DNA from: Bacteroidota bacterium
GTDB taxonomy: Bacteria; Bacteroidota; Rhodothermia; Rhodothermales; UBA10348
Length of the DNA stretch: 50,421 nucleotides
Assembly: GCA_029262775.1 (NCBI GenBank)
Contig: JAJCYR010000032.1
Location: 1 to 50,421, forward strand
Direction of reading: 5' to 3'
In this document: one piece after another, positions 7,378 to 15,488 of the stretch
How the letters are laid out: the number at the start of each line of letters is the position of its first letter
Position numbering within the stretch: the stretch's first letter is position 1
Notes under the pieces: model-generated
What the model saw: the letters and a program-made list of their open reading frames with translations, nothing else
Databases searched by the model: none
What the model was told of the DNA's origin: nothing
Translations under genes and position numbers: made by a program

Positions 7378-8289
7378 CTAATTAAGCGTAGCGGTACCGG
7401 AGAGTAGCGGTGATGGGGGCTGCAACGCAAGCGGTGCCGACGCGTCGGCGCCCGTTGGCACCGTGCCCGACAAAACGCGAACAGAGGACGGCGAAAGCTC
7501 ATTGTCATCGTCAATGAGTTCTGCCGTGATAAACACGGTGGCGCCAGACAGATCAACCGGAAAAGACACTCCGTCGGGGGCATTGACCAGAAAGTCTTCT
7601 CCCGGTACGCTTGGGCTGTCCCCGTTGAAAAACAGTGCCGCCCCATCTACGCGGTCGGCACGCGTAAACGTCCCGGTCCTCAGCGTCGTGCCGTCGGCCA
7701 GCGTGACGAACCCTTCATAGATCCATTCCGACGGCAATTCTGGTAAATCAACAGACGGCTCAAACGACGCGTCGGCGCTGCTGCGTGTACCGAACCAGAT
7801 ACCGGACCGCTCGTTCGCCGGGTCGCTGTCTGTGGGGGTCGCTACCATGAACTGTCCACTGGCGGCCGAGAAATCTACGCCCATGGCCTCCACATGGGAC
7901 AGGCGGAGAGCAACCGTACCACCGCTCACGGATCCCGCCAGAAGCCGTTTATTCGATGGCACAACAGGGCTGTCTCCCTTTCCGTTGATGACAAGAAACA
8001 GCGCCGTGGCATTGGCCACGTTCGTCTGCATGGACAGCGTCTTCGAAATCACCTGTCCCTGTGGATTGATGAACCGACCATCAGCGCCCACATTGAACGG
8101 ATCAGAGCCCACAAACCCATTGTCCGAGCGCGCCCATAGCTGATATTGGAAGGCATTGGACATGGGCTGCAGGCCATCAATATCCAGAACAACCCGAAAA
8201 CGGGACGGGAGGCTTTCGTCGCCCGACGAACTGCTGTCGCATCCCATCCATACCAGGGACGCAAATAGAAGAGGAGTCAGTATGCGCAT
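7378..8289 (-). CDS. lipoprotein with two RskA-like beta-sandwich repeats (hypothetical)
   Basis: The signal is lipobox-like (LVWMGC, Cys16) followed by an SSSSGDES linker, which suggests an envelope lipoprotein. The mature part seems to hold two similar domains. The first has AFQYQLWARSDNGFVGSDPF; the second has EWIYEGFVTLADGTTLRTGTF, DGAALFFNGDSPSVPGEDFL and TVFITAELIDDDN. 'y.lW..d.g....G.F' resembles the extracytoplasmic domain of anti-sigma-K (RskA) proteins, but no transmembrane helix or sigma factor is nearby. The function is unknown; a fold-level resemblance is all I claim. Confidence 0.75.
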   Translation of the reverse strand: MRILTPLLFASLVWMGCDSSSSGDESLPSRFRVVLDIDGLQPMSNAFQYQLWARSDNGFVGSDPFNVGADGRFINPQGQVISKTLSMQTNVANATALFLVINGKGDSPVVPSNKRLLAGSVSGGTVALRLSHVEAMGVDFSAASGQFMVATPTDSDPANERSGIWFGTRSSADASFEPSVDLPELPSEWIYEGFVTLADGTTLRTGTFTRADRVDGAALFFNGDSPSVPGEDFLVNAPDGVSFPVDLSGATVFITAELIDDDNELSPSSVRVLSGTVPTGADASAPLALQPPSPLLSGTATLN

Positions 8290-8414
8290 GTCAGCGTTTT
8301 TTTTATTCCCGTACGAGCGTATAGGATAATCGGTTCTGACATGCGCCGCAAGGCACGGATTTTTGCCTGAAACTTCCCACCTGCAACCCTGTCCGCATTG
8401 TACATTTGACCGTC

Positions 8415-9800
8415 ATGAAGCGTCACGAATCCATGAACGACGAGCCGTCGACAGACCACAAGCCTTGGGCTGCCTCTTCCTGGCGGCACCACGAACTGGT
8501 ACAGCAACCCCATTATGCTGATGAATCGGCTCTGAAGGAAGTGCTGGGACAGGTCGCCGCCATGCCCCCTCTCGTGACCCCCTGGGAGGCACGGCGACTG
8601 GAAGGGCAACTGGCCGAAGCGGCTGCAGGCAAGCGATTTCTGCTCCAGGGGGGCGACTGTGCCGAAGTCTTCTCCGAATGCAAGGCCGACGTCATTGCCA
8701 ACCGGATCAAGGTCCTGCTTCAGATGAGCCTGGTGCTCATTTACGGACTACGCATGCCGGTCGTGCGGGTGGGACGTTTTGCAGGCCAGTACGCAAAGCC
8801 CCGCTCCTCTGACCTCGAAACCCGGGAGACAATGACGCTACCGTCGTACCGGGGCGACATCGTAAATGGTGCAGAGTTCACAAAAACTGCCCGTGAGCCC
8901 GACCCTGAGCGGCTTCTTCGCGCCTATCACCACGCGGCCGCCACGCTGAACCACGTCCGGGCGCTTGGTGAGGGTGGATTCGCCGACCTGCATCATCCCG
9001 AATACTGGGATCTCGGATTCGTTCATCAGGACGCTCTCCGCTCGGAGTACCAGGGCGTGGTCAATGCCATCCTCGCGTCCATCCGGTTCACAGAGGCGGT
9101 CTCGAGCGAGCGCATGTCGGAAATGGAGCGGGTGTCGTTCTTCACCAGTCACGAAGCACTCCTGCTCCCGTTCGAAGAGGCGTTGACCCGCAAAGACAGC
9201 CATTCAGACGACGTGTTCAACCTTGGAACGCATTTTCCGTGGGTTGGCATGCGGACGTCGAACCTGGATGGGGCCCACGTGGAGTTCCTGCGCGGCCTGG
9301 CCAATCCCATTGCTGTCAAGGTGGGGCCCGGCATGGAGACATCGGAGTTGCAGGCGCTCGTTCGGCATCTCAACCCGGATTCCAGGCCCGGACGACTCAC
9401 GCTGATTGCCCGTCTGGGGCAGGAACACGTAAACACACACCTACCGGCCATGATTCAAGCCGTCCGTTCAACAGGCATTCCGGTGCTCTGGTCGTGTGAC
9501 CCCATGCATGGAAATACAGAGACCCTGTCCAATGGCACCAAAACCCGCCGGTTCGACACCATGCTGTCCGAACTCGAGGAGAGTCTCGATATTCACCACG
9601 TGGAAGGGTCCGTATTGGGGGGCGTGCACCTCGAACTCACAGGGGAAAATGTAACTGAATGTACGGGTGGAGCCAGGGGCCTTCAGGACCGGGATCTGGA
9701 GCGTGCCTATCATTCCCAGGTAGATCCCCGACTGAACAGTGAGCAGGCGCTGGAAATGGCGTTCGCCCTGATCCGCAAGTTCAGGTCGCTGCAGGCATAA
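8415..9800 (+). CDS. class II 3-deoxy-7-phosphoheptulonate (DAHP) synthase
   Basis: First step of the shikimate pathway: PEP plus erythrose-4-phosphate to DAHP. Class II hallmarks are W..SSWR at the start, LLQGGDCAEVF, the RVGRFAGQYAKPRS metal/substrate region, the GxHFPWVGMRT-type motif (NLGTHFPWVGMRTSNLDGAHVEFLRG), IARLGQEHV and WSCDPMHGNT. ATG 8415 is taken as the start; a TTG at 8406 and an ATG at 8433 are alternatives in the same frame, with no strong ribosome-binding site for any. AroQ of the same pathway lies at 13405. The 3' end overlaps the convergent histidine kinase gene by 20 bp. Confidence 0.95.
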   Translation: MKRHESMNDEPSTDHKPWAASSWRHHELVQQPHYADESALKEVLGQVAAMPPLVTPWEARRLEGQLAEAAAGKRFLLQGGDCAEVFSECKADVIANRIKVLLQMSLVLIYGLRMPVVRVGRFAGQYAKPRSSDLETRETMTLPSYRGDIVNGAEFTKTAREPDPERLLRAYHHAAATLNHVRALGEGGFADLHHPEYWDLGFVHQDALRSEYQGVVNAILASIRFTEAVSSERMSEMERVSFFTSHEALLLPFEEALTRKDSHSDDVFNLGTHFPWVGMRTSNLDGAHVEFLRGLANPIAVKVGPGMETSELQALVRHLNPDSRPGRLTLIARLGQEHVNTHLPAMIQAVRSTGIPVLWSCDPMHGNTETLSNGTKTRRFDTMLSELEESLDIHHVEGSVLGGVHLELTGENVTECTGGARGLQDRDLERAYHSQVDPRLNSEQALEMAFALIRKFRSLQA

Positions 9801-11616
9801 CAGCGTTGAACGATTCCAGTCGACGGGGAATGGAGATCGTAAACGAGGTACCCACCCCCGGGACAGACTGCACCGAGACCGTGCCCTTCATCTCCTCAAT
9901 CAGTCCGTAGGCCACACGAAGTCCGAGACCGCTGCCTTCCATGGGTCGGTCCAAGTCGTATGATTCCTGGCTGAACGCTTCGGACGCCCGGTCCACGAAG
10001 CTCTGCTTCATACCGCGTCCCGTGTCGGAGAGCGTGATCAGCAGATAGTCGACCGCATCGTCCAACCGGACGCGGACATGGCCCTCATCCGTAAACCGGA
10101 TGGCATTGTCCAAGAGGTGCATCAGCGCATGCTGCAGGTGATCAGGGTCCAGTACGGCCTCGACCGGGGCGTCCGGGAGTTCGAGTTCAAGACCAAGGCC
10201 GGCCTGTTCCGCCTCGCCTCGGAGTGGACGGACTATCTCCTGCAGCAACTCGTTCAGGTCCACCCTCTGCACATGATTCTCGATGTTTCCGGACGACAAA
10301 CGCGCCACCGAAAGGACCGAGTCCAACATCCGGAACAGTCGCGTACCCGCATCCCGGATCATGACGGAAAACTCATGCTGCTCGTCGGTCGTTTCTTCCG
10401 CCAACAGTTCGGCCAACCCTATGATTCCCGTCAGCGGCGTCCGGATTTCATGGCTCATATTGGAGATGAAGGCCGATTTGAGACGGGATAGTTCCTCAAT
10501 GCGCTCCTTGGCCAGGCGCACCTGGTTCTCCGCCTCGATCCGCGCCGTGACGTCATGCAGGACGTATACGAACCCCAAACCGGTTCCCAGTTCATCTTCG
10601 AGCCGCGTGACCCGGGCATCGAAATGGCGCTCCCTGTTGCCAACCCGGAATGTAGCTTCGACCGGCGATGCCATCTCGTCTGCCGCAACGTCATGTGCAG
10701 CGAGAGGAAGGACCTCCCTGATGTCCCTTCCGATGCCATCCCTGCAAATTCCAAGCAGCGTGCACCCGGCGGGGTTCACGTCGGCCATCCTTCCGTCGGC
10801 GCTCGTTACAATCACCGGGTCCGCCATGGCTTTGATGACTTCCCTGCGTGCCACCGGCATGATATCGAGCATGTCGAAACCAAACAGACCGACAGCGAAG
10901 AACACACCTGACACCGTGAAGACGACTGGGGTGAAATCCAGCTGGTTGAAATAATTGGGCGCGCTCAAATACAACGCATTGAACAGGAGCGGCTGAAAGG
11001 AGCCGAGCATCATGGTAAGCGACTGCTTCCGTCGTCGCCCTTTCAGTCTCACGGCCGCCCATGAAAAAAGGGCAATACTGCCCCCCACCGTCAGATAGGC
11101 AAATCCCGTAAACGCCCAGAACCATGGCCCATACGTACGACCCACCGACGTGAACGCCGCCGATTCTGCTGGCCACTGGAGCGCAAACATCCACCCATGA
11201 AGGGAATTGGTCGCGATCAGTACCAGTGTGATGACGGGGACCACCAACAGCGACAACCGCCAGTGACGCTTCCGGTGAAAACGGCAATTCGTAAACGAAC
11301 CAGCCATGAGTAGCCAGGCCACCGGGAGCAACGTCACCGCCACAAATTTGATATCGGTAAACAGACGCTTGAGCCAGAACGGCTCTACCATCAACGACAG
11401 GCCGGAGCACGTAGACCAGAATGTCGCAAGAGCCATCGTCCTCACGAACCAGCGTGTTGTGGAATTATCGGCGCGCGTCAATGCGTACCCCCCCAGGGCA
11501 AGCGACAGTAGGACCGATGCCCAGAAGGGTAATATGACAGTCAGTTCGACGGAGTCCAAGGCAGAACGATTTGCCACAAGGATCGTCACAAGAGGCACGA
11601 ACTTAACCCCACGCAT
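9781..11616 (-). CDS. membrane sensor histidine kinase (7TM-type sensor, PAS, HisKA, HATPase)
   Basis: The N-terminal third has about seven hydrophobic segments, like the histidine-kinase 7TM N-terminal domain. A PAS domain follows (around VIKAMADPVIVTSADGRMADVNPAGCTLLG, then a PAC-like stretch to YVLHDVTARIEAEN). The HisKA H-box is FISNMSHEIRTPLTG, with phospho-accepting His389. The HATPase has an N box (ALMHLLDNAIRFTDEG), G1 (DTGRGM) and G2 (GSGLGLRVAYGLIEEM). No response regulator is adjacent, so it is an orphan kinase here. It starts 8 bp after the mnmA stop, so it is probably the last gene of the HTH-mnmA operon. Confidence 0.9.
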   Translation of the reverse strand: MRGVKFVPLVTILVANRSALDSVELTVILPFWASVLLSLALGGYALTRADNSTTRWFVRTMALATFWSTCSGLSLMVEPFWLKRLFTDIKFVAVTLLPVAWLLMAGSFTNCRFHRKRHWRLSLLVVPVITLVLIATNSLHGWMFALQWPAESAAFTSVGRTYGPWFWAFTGFAYLTVGGSIALFSWAAVRLKGRRRKQSLTMMLGSFQPLLFNALYLSAPNYFNQLDFTPVVFTVSGVFFAVGLFGFDMLDIMPVARREVIKAMADPVIVTSADGRMADVNPAGCTLLGICRDGIGRDIREVLPLAAHDVAADEMASPVEATFRVGNRERHFDARVTRLEDELGTGLGFVYVLHDVTARIEAENQVRLAKERIEELSRLKSAFISNMSHEIRTPLTGIIGLAELLAEETTDEQHEFSVMIRDAGTRLFRMLDSVLSVARLSSGNIENHVQRVDLNELLQEIVRPLRGEAEQAGLGLELELPDAPVEAVLDPDHLQHALMHLLDNAIRFTDEGHVRVRLDDAVDYLLITLSDTGRGMKQSFVDRASEAFSQESYDLDRPMEGSGLGLRVAYGLIEEMKGTVSVQSVPGVGTSFTISIPRRLESFNAVMPAAT

Positions 11617-11624
11617 GGGGTCAG

Positions 11625-12758
11625 TCAGCCCACTGCAACAGGTTCTTCAACGCGCTCAATCCAGGCTCCGGCGAGCACCCGGTCCCCGTCGTATACGACG
11701 AGTGCCTGACCGGGCGTAATGGCTTTCTTTGGCTCAAAGAACCAGACCTGCAGGGTATCCCCACGCTGCTCCACCCGGCAGGGCGCGCCCGGGTCGTTGT
11801 ACCGGATTTTGGCCGAGACGTGCTGGGGCCCGCGAAACGCGTCAACGCCCACGAAATTGATGCGCCCCGCCACGAGCTCATGTTTCATGAGTTCGTCTTC
11901 CGGCCCCACCGTGATCACGTTGGTTTCCGGATCGATGTGCGTGACATAGATGGGCTCGCCCATTGCGAGACCCAAACCGTGTCGCTGGCCAATGGTATAA
12001 AAGGGAAACCCCTCGTGCCCGCCCACGTCCGTACCATCGGACAACACGAACCGCCCCGGCCCCGCCCGACGATCCATGTCCTCGACACGATCCCGCAGAA
12101 AGCGCCGGTAATCGTTATCGGGAACGAAGCAGATTTCGTACGAATCGGGTTTCGCCGCGACATGATCGAGGCCAAACTCTGAAGCCAGCTCCCGAATGCG
12201 GGGCTTTGTCAGATGGCCGAGCGGGAACAGCGTCCTCGACAGATTCTCCTGCGACACCCCCCAGAGTGCGTAACTCTGGTCCTTATTGGTATCGACTCCG
12301 CTGCGAAGTATGTATCGACCCGAATCCCCGTCCCGCTCGACGCGGGCGTAATGGCCCGTCGCAATGAACTGGCACCCCAGGTCGTTGGCCCGCCGCATGA
12401 GCGCCTCCCACTTGATGTGCGTATTGCACAGCACACAGGGGTTCGGCGTACGCCCTGACATGTAGTCCGACGTAAACCGCTCAATCACCCAGTCGCCAAA
12501 CTCCTTGCGGATATCCACAATGAAATGCGGAAAGTCCCATTTCAGCGCAACTGCCCGGGCATCGTTCATGGACTCGAGTGTACAGCAGCCGACCACCTTG
12601 CCCCCGCTCGGCCGGACAGCGCCACCACTGGAAGCGTAGTCCCAGGTTTTCATGGTGATGCCGACGACATCGTAGCCCTGCCGTGCGAGCAGCACGGCCG
12701 CAACCGATGAGTCGACACCACCGCTCATGGCTACCAGTACACGTCCCTTACTGCTCAT
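11625..12758 (-). CDS. mnmA: tRNA-specific 2-thiouridylase MnmA
   Basis: Adds sulfur to U34 of Glu, Gln and Lys tRNAs. The PP-loop AMSGGVDSS is at residues 10-18. The catalytic Cys is in RTPNPCVLCN and its partner Cys in SYEICFVPDNDYR. IGQRHGLG and the C-terminal beta-barrel are present. The length of 377 aa is normal. The start codon overlaps the stop of the HTH gene (ATGA), so translation is coupled to a putative regulator. Confidence 0.97.
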   Translation of the reverse strand: MSSKGRVLVAMSGGVDSSVAAVLLARQGYDVVGITMKTWDYASSGGAVRPSGGKVVGCCTLESMNDARAVALKWDFPHFIVDIRKEFGDWVIERFTSDYMSGRTPNPCVLCNTHIKWEALMRRANDLGCQFIATGHYARVERDGDSGRYILRSGVDTNKDQSYALWGVSQENLSRTLFPLGHLTKPRIRELASEFGLDHVAAKPDSYEICFVPDNDYRRFLRDRVEDMDRRAGPGRFVLSDGTDVGGHEGFPFYTIGQRHGLGLAMGEPIYVTHIDPETNVITVGPEDELMKHELVAGRINFVGVDAFRGPQHVSAKIRYNDPGAPCRVEQRGDTLQVWFFEPKKAITPGQALVVYDGDRVLAGAWIERVEEPVAVG

Positions 12759-13357
12759 GATTCTTTATAGGCGTTGGCGACAACAATTTGGATTTCGTTC
12801 AGAAACGCGTTGAGCTTCCTGAACACCCGTTGGCGATACCCCGGATCCGAGTCGCCGTCAGGGGACTGCACTACGGCCGATTCCAGGATGTGATCCTTGA
12901 AGAAATGGGTAGCACGGAGCGCATCGTCCAGGGGCACGCCGGCTGCCACCACGCCCCTCGCGTACACGCGGGCGACCACACGCGCCTCCTGCAGAATGTC
13001 AGGCCCTGCCGATTCCGGTTCAACCACAAACTGTTCGAGCAGCCCGATCAGCCGGCGACCCAGCATGCGTTTCTCCTCGCGTTCCTCCTCGTTCTCCGTC
13101 CTCGCCCAGTCGGCATGCACGTGTTTGAGGTCTGCGCGCGTCGTGGACAGAGTCCGATCCCGAAACGCCGAGTCAAGCGGTGTTTCGGGCGGCACCTCCC
13201 CATTTTTCAGACGCTCCACCTCCGCAACCGGAAAGCGCCTGTGGCCACCGGGTGTACGGACCGCACGGATCTTGCCCGACTCCGACCATCGCCGCAGCGT
13301 AACCGGGTGCACACCCAGCGCTTCCGACGCCGCCTTCAATGTCAGCAAGTCACTCAT
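12755..13357 (-). CDS. MerR/BldC-like helix-turn-helix regulator with C-terminal helical domain
   Basis: The N-terminal domain (LLTLKAASEALGVHPVTLRRWSESGKIRAVRTPGGHRRF) is a winged HTH of the MerR/excisionase type, with the TPGGHRRF wing typical of BldC-like regulators. The remaining 130 residues are helical (RRLIGLLEQFVVE ... VARVYARGVVAAGVPLDDALRATHFFKDHI) and resemble an RsbRD-N/antirepressor-like helical bundle; no cofactor site is visible. It is divergent from aroQ, with 47 bp between the starts, and overlaps mnmA by 4 bp. Targets are unknown; the shared intergenic space makes aroQ or its own operon obvious candidates. Confidence 0.85.
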   Translation of the reverse strand: MSDLLTLKAASEALGVHPVTLRRWSESGKIRAVRTPGGHRRFPVAEVERLKNGEVPPETPLDSAFRDRTLSTTRADLKHVHADWARTENEEEREEKRMLGRRLIGLLEQFVVEPESAGPDILQEARVVARVYARGVVAAGVPLDDALRATHFFKDHILESAVVQSPDGDSDPGYRQRVFRKLNAFLNEIQIVVANAYKES

Positions 13358-13404
13358 TGGTCCATTCTGCGTATACTGTGTGCCGAAACCACCTGTCCAA
13401 CGCC

Positions 13405-13857
13405 ATGTCCCGCGCCCTGCGCCTTCTCGTTGTCAACGGCCCGAACCTCAATATGCTCGGAACCCGTGAACCTTCAATATACGGAACCAGGACGCTCCGC
13501 CACATCGAAACCGAGGTGCGGGAGGCGTTTCCGGAAGTTACTACGGATTGGGTGCAAAGCAACCACGAAGGAAAATTGGTCGATACCATGCAGCGCGCCG
13601 CTGCCGACGGGTATGACGGAATTGTACTGAATGCGGCGGCTTTCACGCACACATCGGTAGCACTGGTCGATGCCCTCGCGGCGATTGACCTGCCCGTTGT
13701 CGAGGTCCACATTTCGAATATCCACGCCCGGGAGGATTTCCGCGAGCGCACATTGACCGGCAGGCAGGCAGTCGGGGTTATCACGGGACTCGGCACGTGG
13801 GGCTATCACCTGGCCATCCGGTGGTTCCTCCTCTCGCGCGCAGACCGCACGACCTGA
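13405..13857 (+). CDS. aroQ: type II 3-dehydroquinate dehydratase AroQ
   Basis: Dehydrates 3-dehydroquinate in the shikimate pathway. LLVVNGPNLNMLGTREPSIYG carries the catalytic Tyr26; the active-site motif NAAAFTHTS (His82) replaces the usual N-P-G/A-A/G-Y-T-H-T-S, so Pro is Ala; EVHISNIHAREDFR holds His102. Start chosen at 13405: it gives the normal length of 150 aa and begins at the family N-terminus, whereas the upstream in-frame start at 13339 would run into the divergent HTH gene. One base separates its stop from the flippase start. Confidence 0.95.
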   Translation: MSRALRLLVVNGPNLNMLGTREPSIYGTRTLRHIETEVREAFPEVTTDWVQSNHEGKLVDTMQRAAADGYDGIVLNAAAFTHTSVALVDALAAIDLPVVEVHISNIHAREDFRERTLTGRQAVGVITGLGTWGYHLAIRWFLLSRADRTT

Positions 13858-13858
13858 C

Positions 13859-15379
13859 ATGGCGTCCCGGATCCGGCAGCTGGCCTCGGAAACGGCGGTC
13901 TACGGGGTTTCCTCCATTGTGGGCCGGCTGGTCAACTTCCTGCTGTTCCCGCTCTACTCCCAGGTGTTCCTGCCCGATGCGTACAGCCCCATCATCGTAT
14001 TGTATGCGGCTTTTGTTTTCCTGAACATCGTGTACCAGCACGGGATGGAATCGGCCTACATGAAGTTCGCCTCGGACGACGGGGTCCGGGAAGGTCGCAG
14101 CCCGGTGTTCACCGCCGCGCAGTTTTCGATCAGTAGCGTCATGCTGTTTGCCACGGCGGCCATGCTCCTGTTTCGCGGGCCGTTTGCGGCACTGATCGGG
14201 CTTGACGCCAGTCATTTCCACCTTCTCGGATGGGCGGCAGCCATCCTGGCCCTCGATGCGCTCATCATCGTTCCCTTCGCCGATCTGCGCCTTCGGAGCC
14301 GGCCATGGACCTTTGCGGGCGTTCGTCTGGTGAATATTGCCATCAATGTCGGACTCAACCTGTGGCTGATTCTGGGCCTTGATATGGGCGTAGAAGCCAT
14401 TCTGATTGCGAATACCGCCGCATCGACCGTCACACTCCTCATGCTGCTTCCCGTCATGGCGGGCAGGTTGACGTGGCAGCTGGACATGTCGCTCTGGAAA
14501 CGCCTGATGCGCTTCGGACTCCCGTTTGTGCCGGGAGGGCTCGGATACGCGCTGACCGAGCGCATCAACATCTTCTTTCTGGAGCGCATGGATCCTGCCC
14601 GGATCCAGAGCTTGTACGCCGAGCGATTCACGGATCCCGACCTCGCGGCGCGGGCGGCCGAACTCGGGCCCTCGGTCTATACCGATTACATCGTCGGAAC
14701 GTACGGCGGCATGATCAAGCTGGCGGTACTCATGGCGCTGTTCGTGCAGATGTTCCGCTATGCCTGGCAGCCGTTCTTCCTGCAGCGGCAGCGGGATGAC
14801 GACGTCGCGTCGCTTTTCGGCCGCGTGTTTTTCCTCGTCAGCTGGGTTCTGGGGGCGGTCCTGCTGGCCGTTTCGTTCACGGCCAATGACATTGTGGCGC
14901 TGCCTCTGCCGGGCGGGCGGCATTTGATAGCCCCTTCGTACTGGATGGGATTACATGTCATTCCCGTCGCCCTGCTCGGTTATTTTTTTCAGGGATGGTA
15001 CTACCATTTTTCGGCTGGCGTCTACATCCGGGCGCGTACGCGGTGGTTCCTGCACGCCACGCTCGCGGGGAGCGCCGTGGCGGTCGGCGTGAACGCTGTG
15101 TTCGTTCCGCTTTACGGAATGGCGGCGGCGGCGTGGGCCACGACGGGCTCCTATGCGACCATGGCCCTCGTTCTCTATGCGCTGGTCCACGGCAAGTATG
15201 AAGTGACGTATGCCTGGGGTCGCATACTCGTACTCGTTGCCCTTGGGGCGGGCTGTTTCCTGGCGTGGGCCTGGATTCCGGGACTGGACGGTCTGTTGCC
15301 AGAGTTCGGCCTCGTCGCGGTCTACGCCATAATCGGGGGCCTGTTGACACGACGCCTTCGAAGGCCGTTGAAGAAGTAG
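13859..15379 (+). CDS. polysaccharide/oligosaccharide flippase (MOP superfamily, Wzx-like)
   Basis: A 506-residue protein with 12-14 hydrophobic helices over its whole length. N-terminus RIRQLASETAVYGVSSIVGRLVNFLLFPLYS is typical of Polysacc_synt-type flippases, as are FGLPFVPGGLGYALTERINIFFL and the second-half repeat. It would move lipid-linked glycans across the inner membrane. No glycosyltransferases are nearby, so its substrate is unknown. It follows aroQ by one base. The C-terminal basic tail (TRRLRRPLKK) ends beside a 17-nt repeat shared with 50172-50188. Confidence 0.88.
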   Translation: MASRIRQLASETAVYGVSSIVGRLVNFLLFPLYSQVFLPDAYSPIIVLYAAFVFLNIVYQHGMESAYMKFASDDGVREGRSPVFTAAQFSISSVMLFATAAMLLFRGPFAALIGLDASHFHLLGWAAAILALDALIIVPFADLRLRSRPWTFAGVRLVNIAINVGLNLWLILGLDMGVEAILIANTAASTVTLLMLLPVMAGRLTWQLDMSLWKRLMRFGLPFVPGGLGYALTERINIFFLERMDPARIQSLYAERFTDPDLAARAAELGPSVYTDYIVGTYGGMIKLAVLMALFVQMFRYAWQPFFLQRQRDDDVASLFGRVFFLVSWVLGAVLLAVSFTANDIVALPLPGGRHLIAPSYWMGLHVIPVALLGYFFQGWYYHFSAGVYIRARTRWFLHATLAGSAVAVGVNAVFVPLYGMAAAAWATTGSYATMALVLYALVHGKYEVTYAWGRILVLVALGAGCFLAWAWIPGLDGLLPEFGLVAVYAIIGGLLTRRLRRPLKK

Positions 15380-15385
15380 CTTTAG

Positions 15386-15402
15386 AAGTAGAGGGCCTCT
15401 CG
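15386..15402 (+). repeat. 17-nt repeat shared with the element after hisH
   Basis: AAGTAGAGGGCCTCTCG occurs exactly at 15386-15402 and 50172-50188. The preceding bases (GGCCGTTGAAGAAGTAG) resemble GGCTGTTGAATAAGTAG at 50161. It contains a short palindrome (AGAGGGCCTCT). It is probably a fragment or end of the same repeat family. Confidence 0.7.
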
Positions 15403-15488
15403 GGCCGCAAAGATTTGAACGGATGCAACCCGGGGACGGGTGGTTCCGTCGAGTGTTACGTGCCATCCAATCTGTCCCGATACCCGAT

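Noticed and set aside
13339-13404. Upstream in-frame start for aroQ
   Set aside because: It would overlap the divergent HTH gene and adds 22 residues absent from the 150-residue family.
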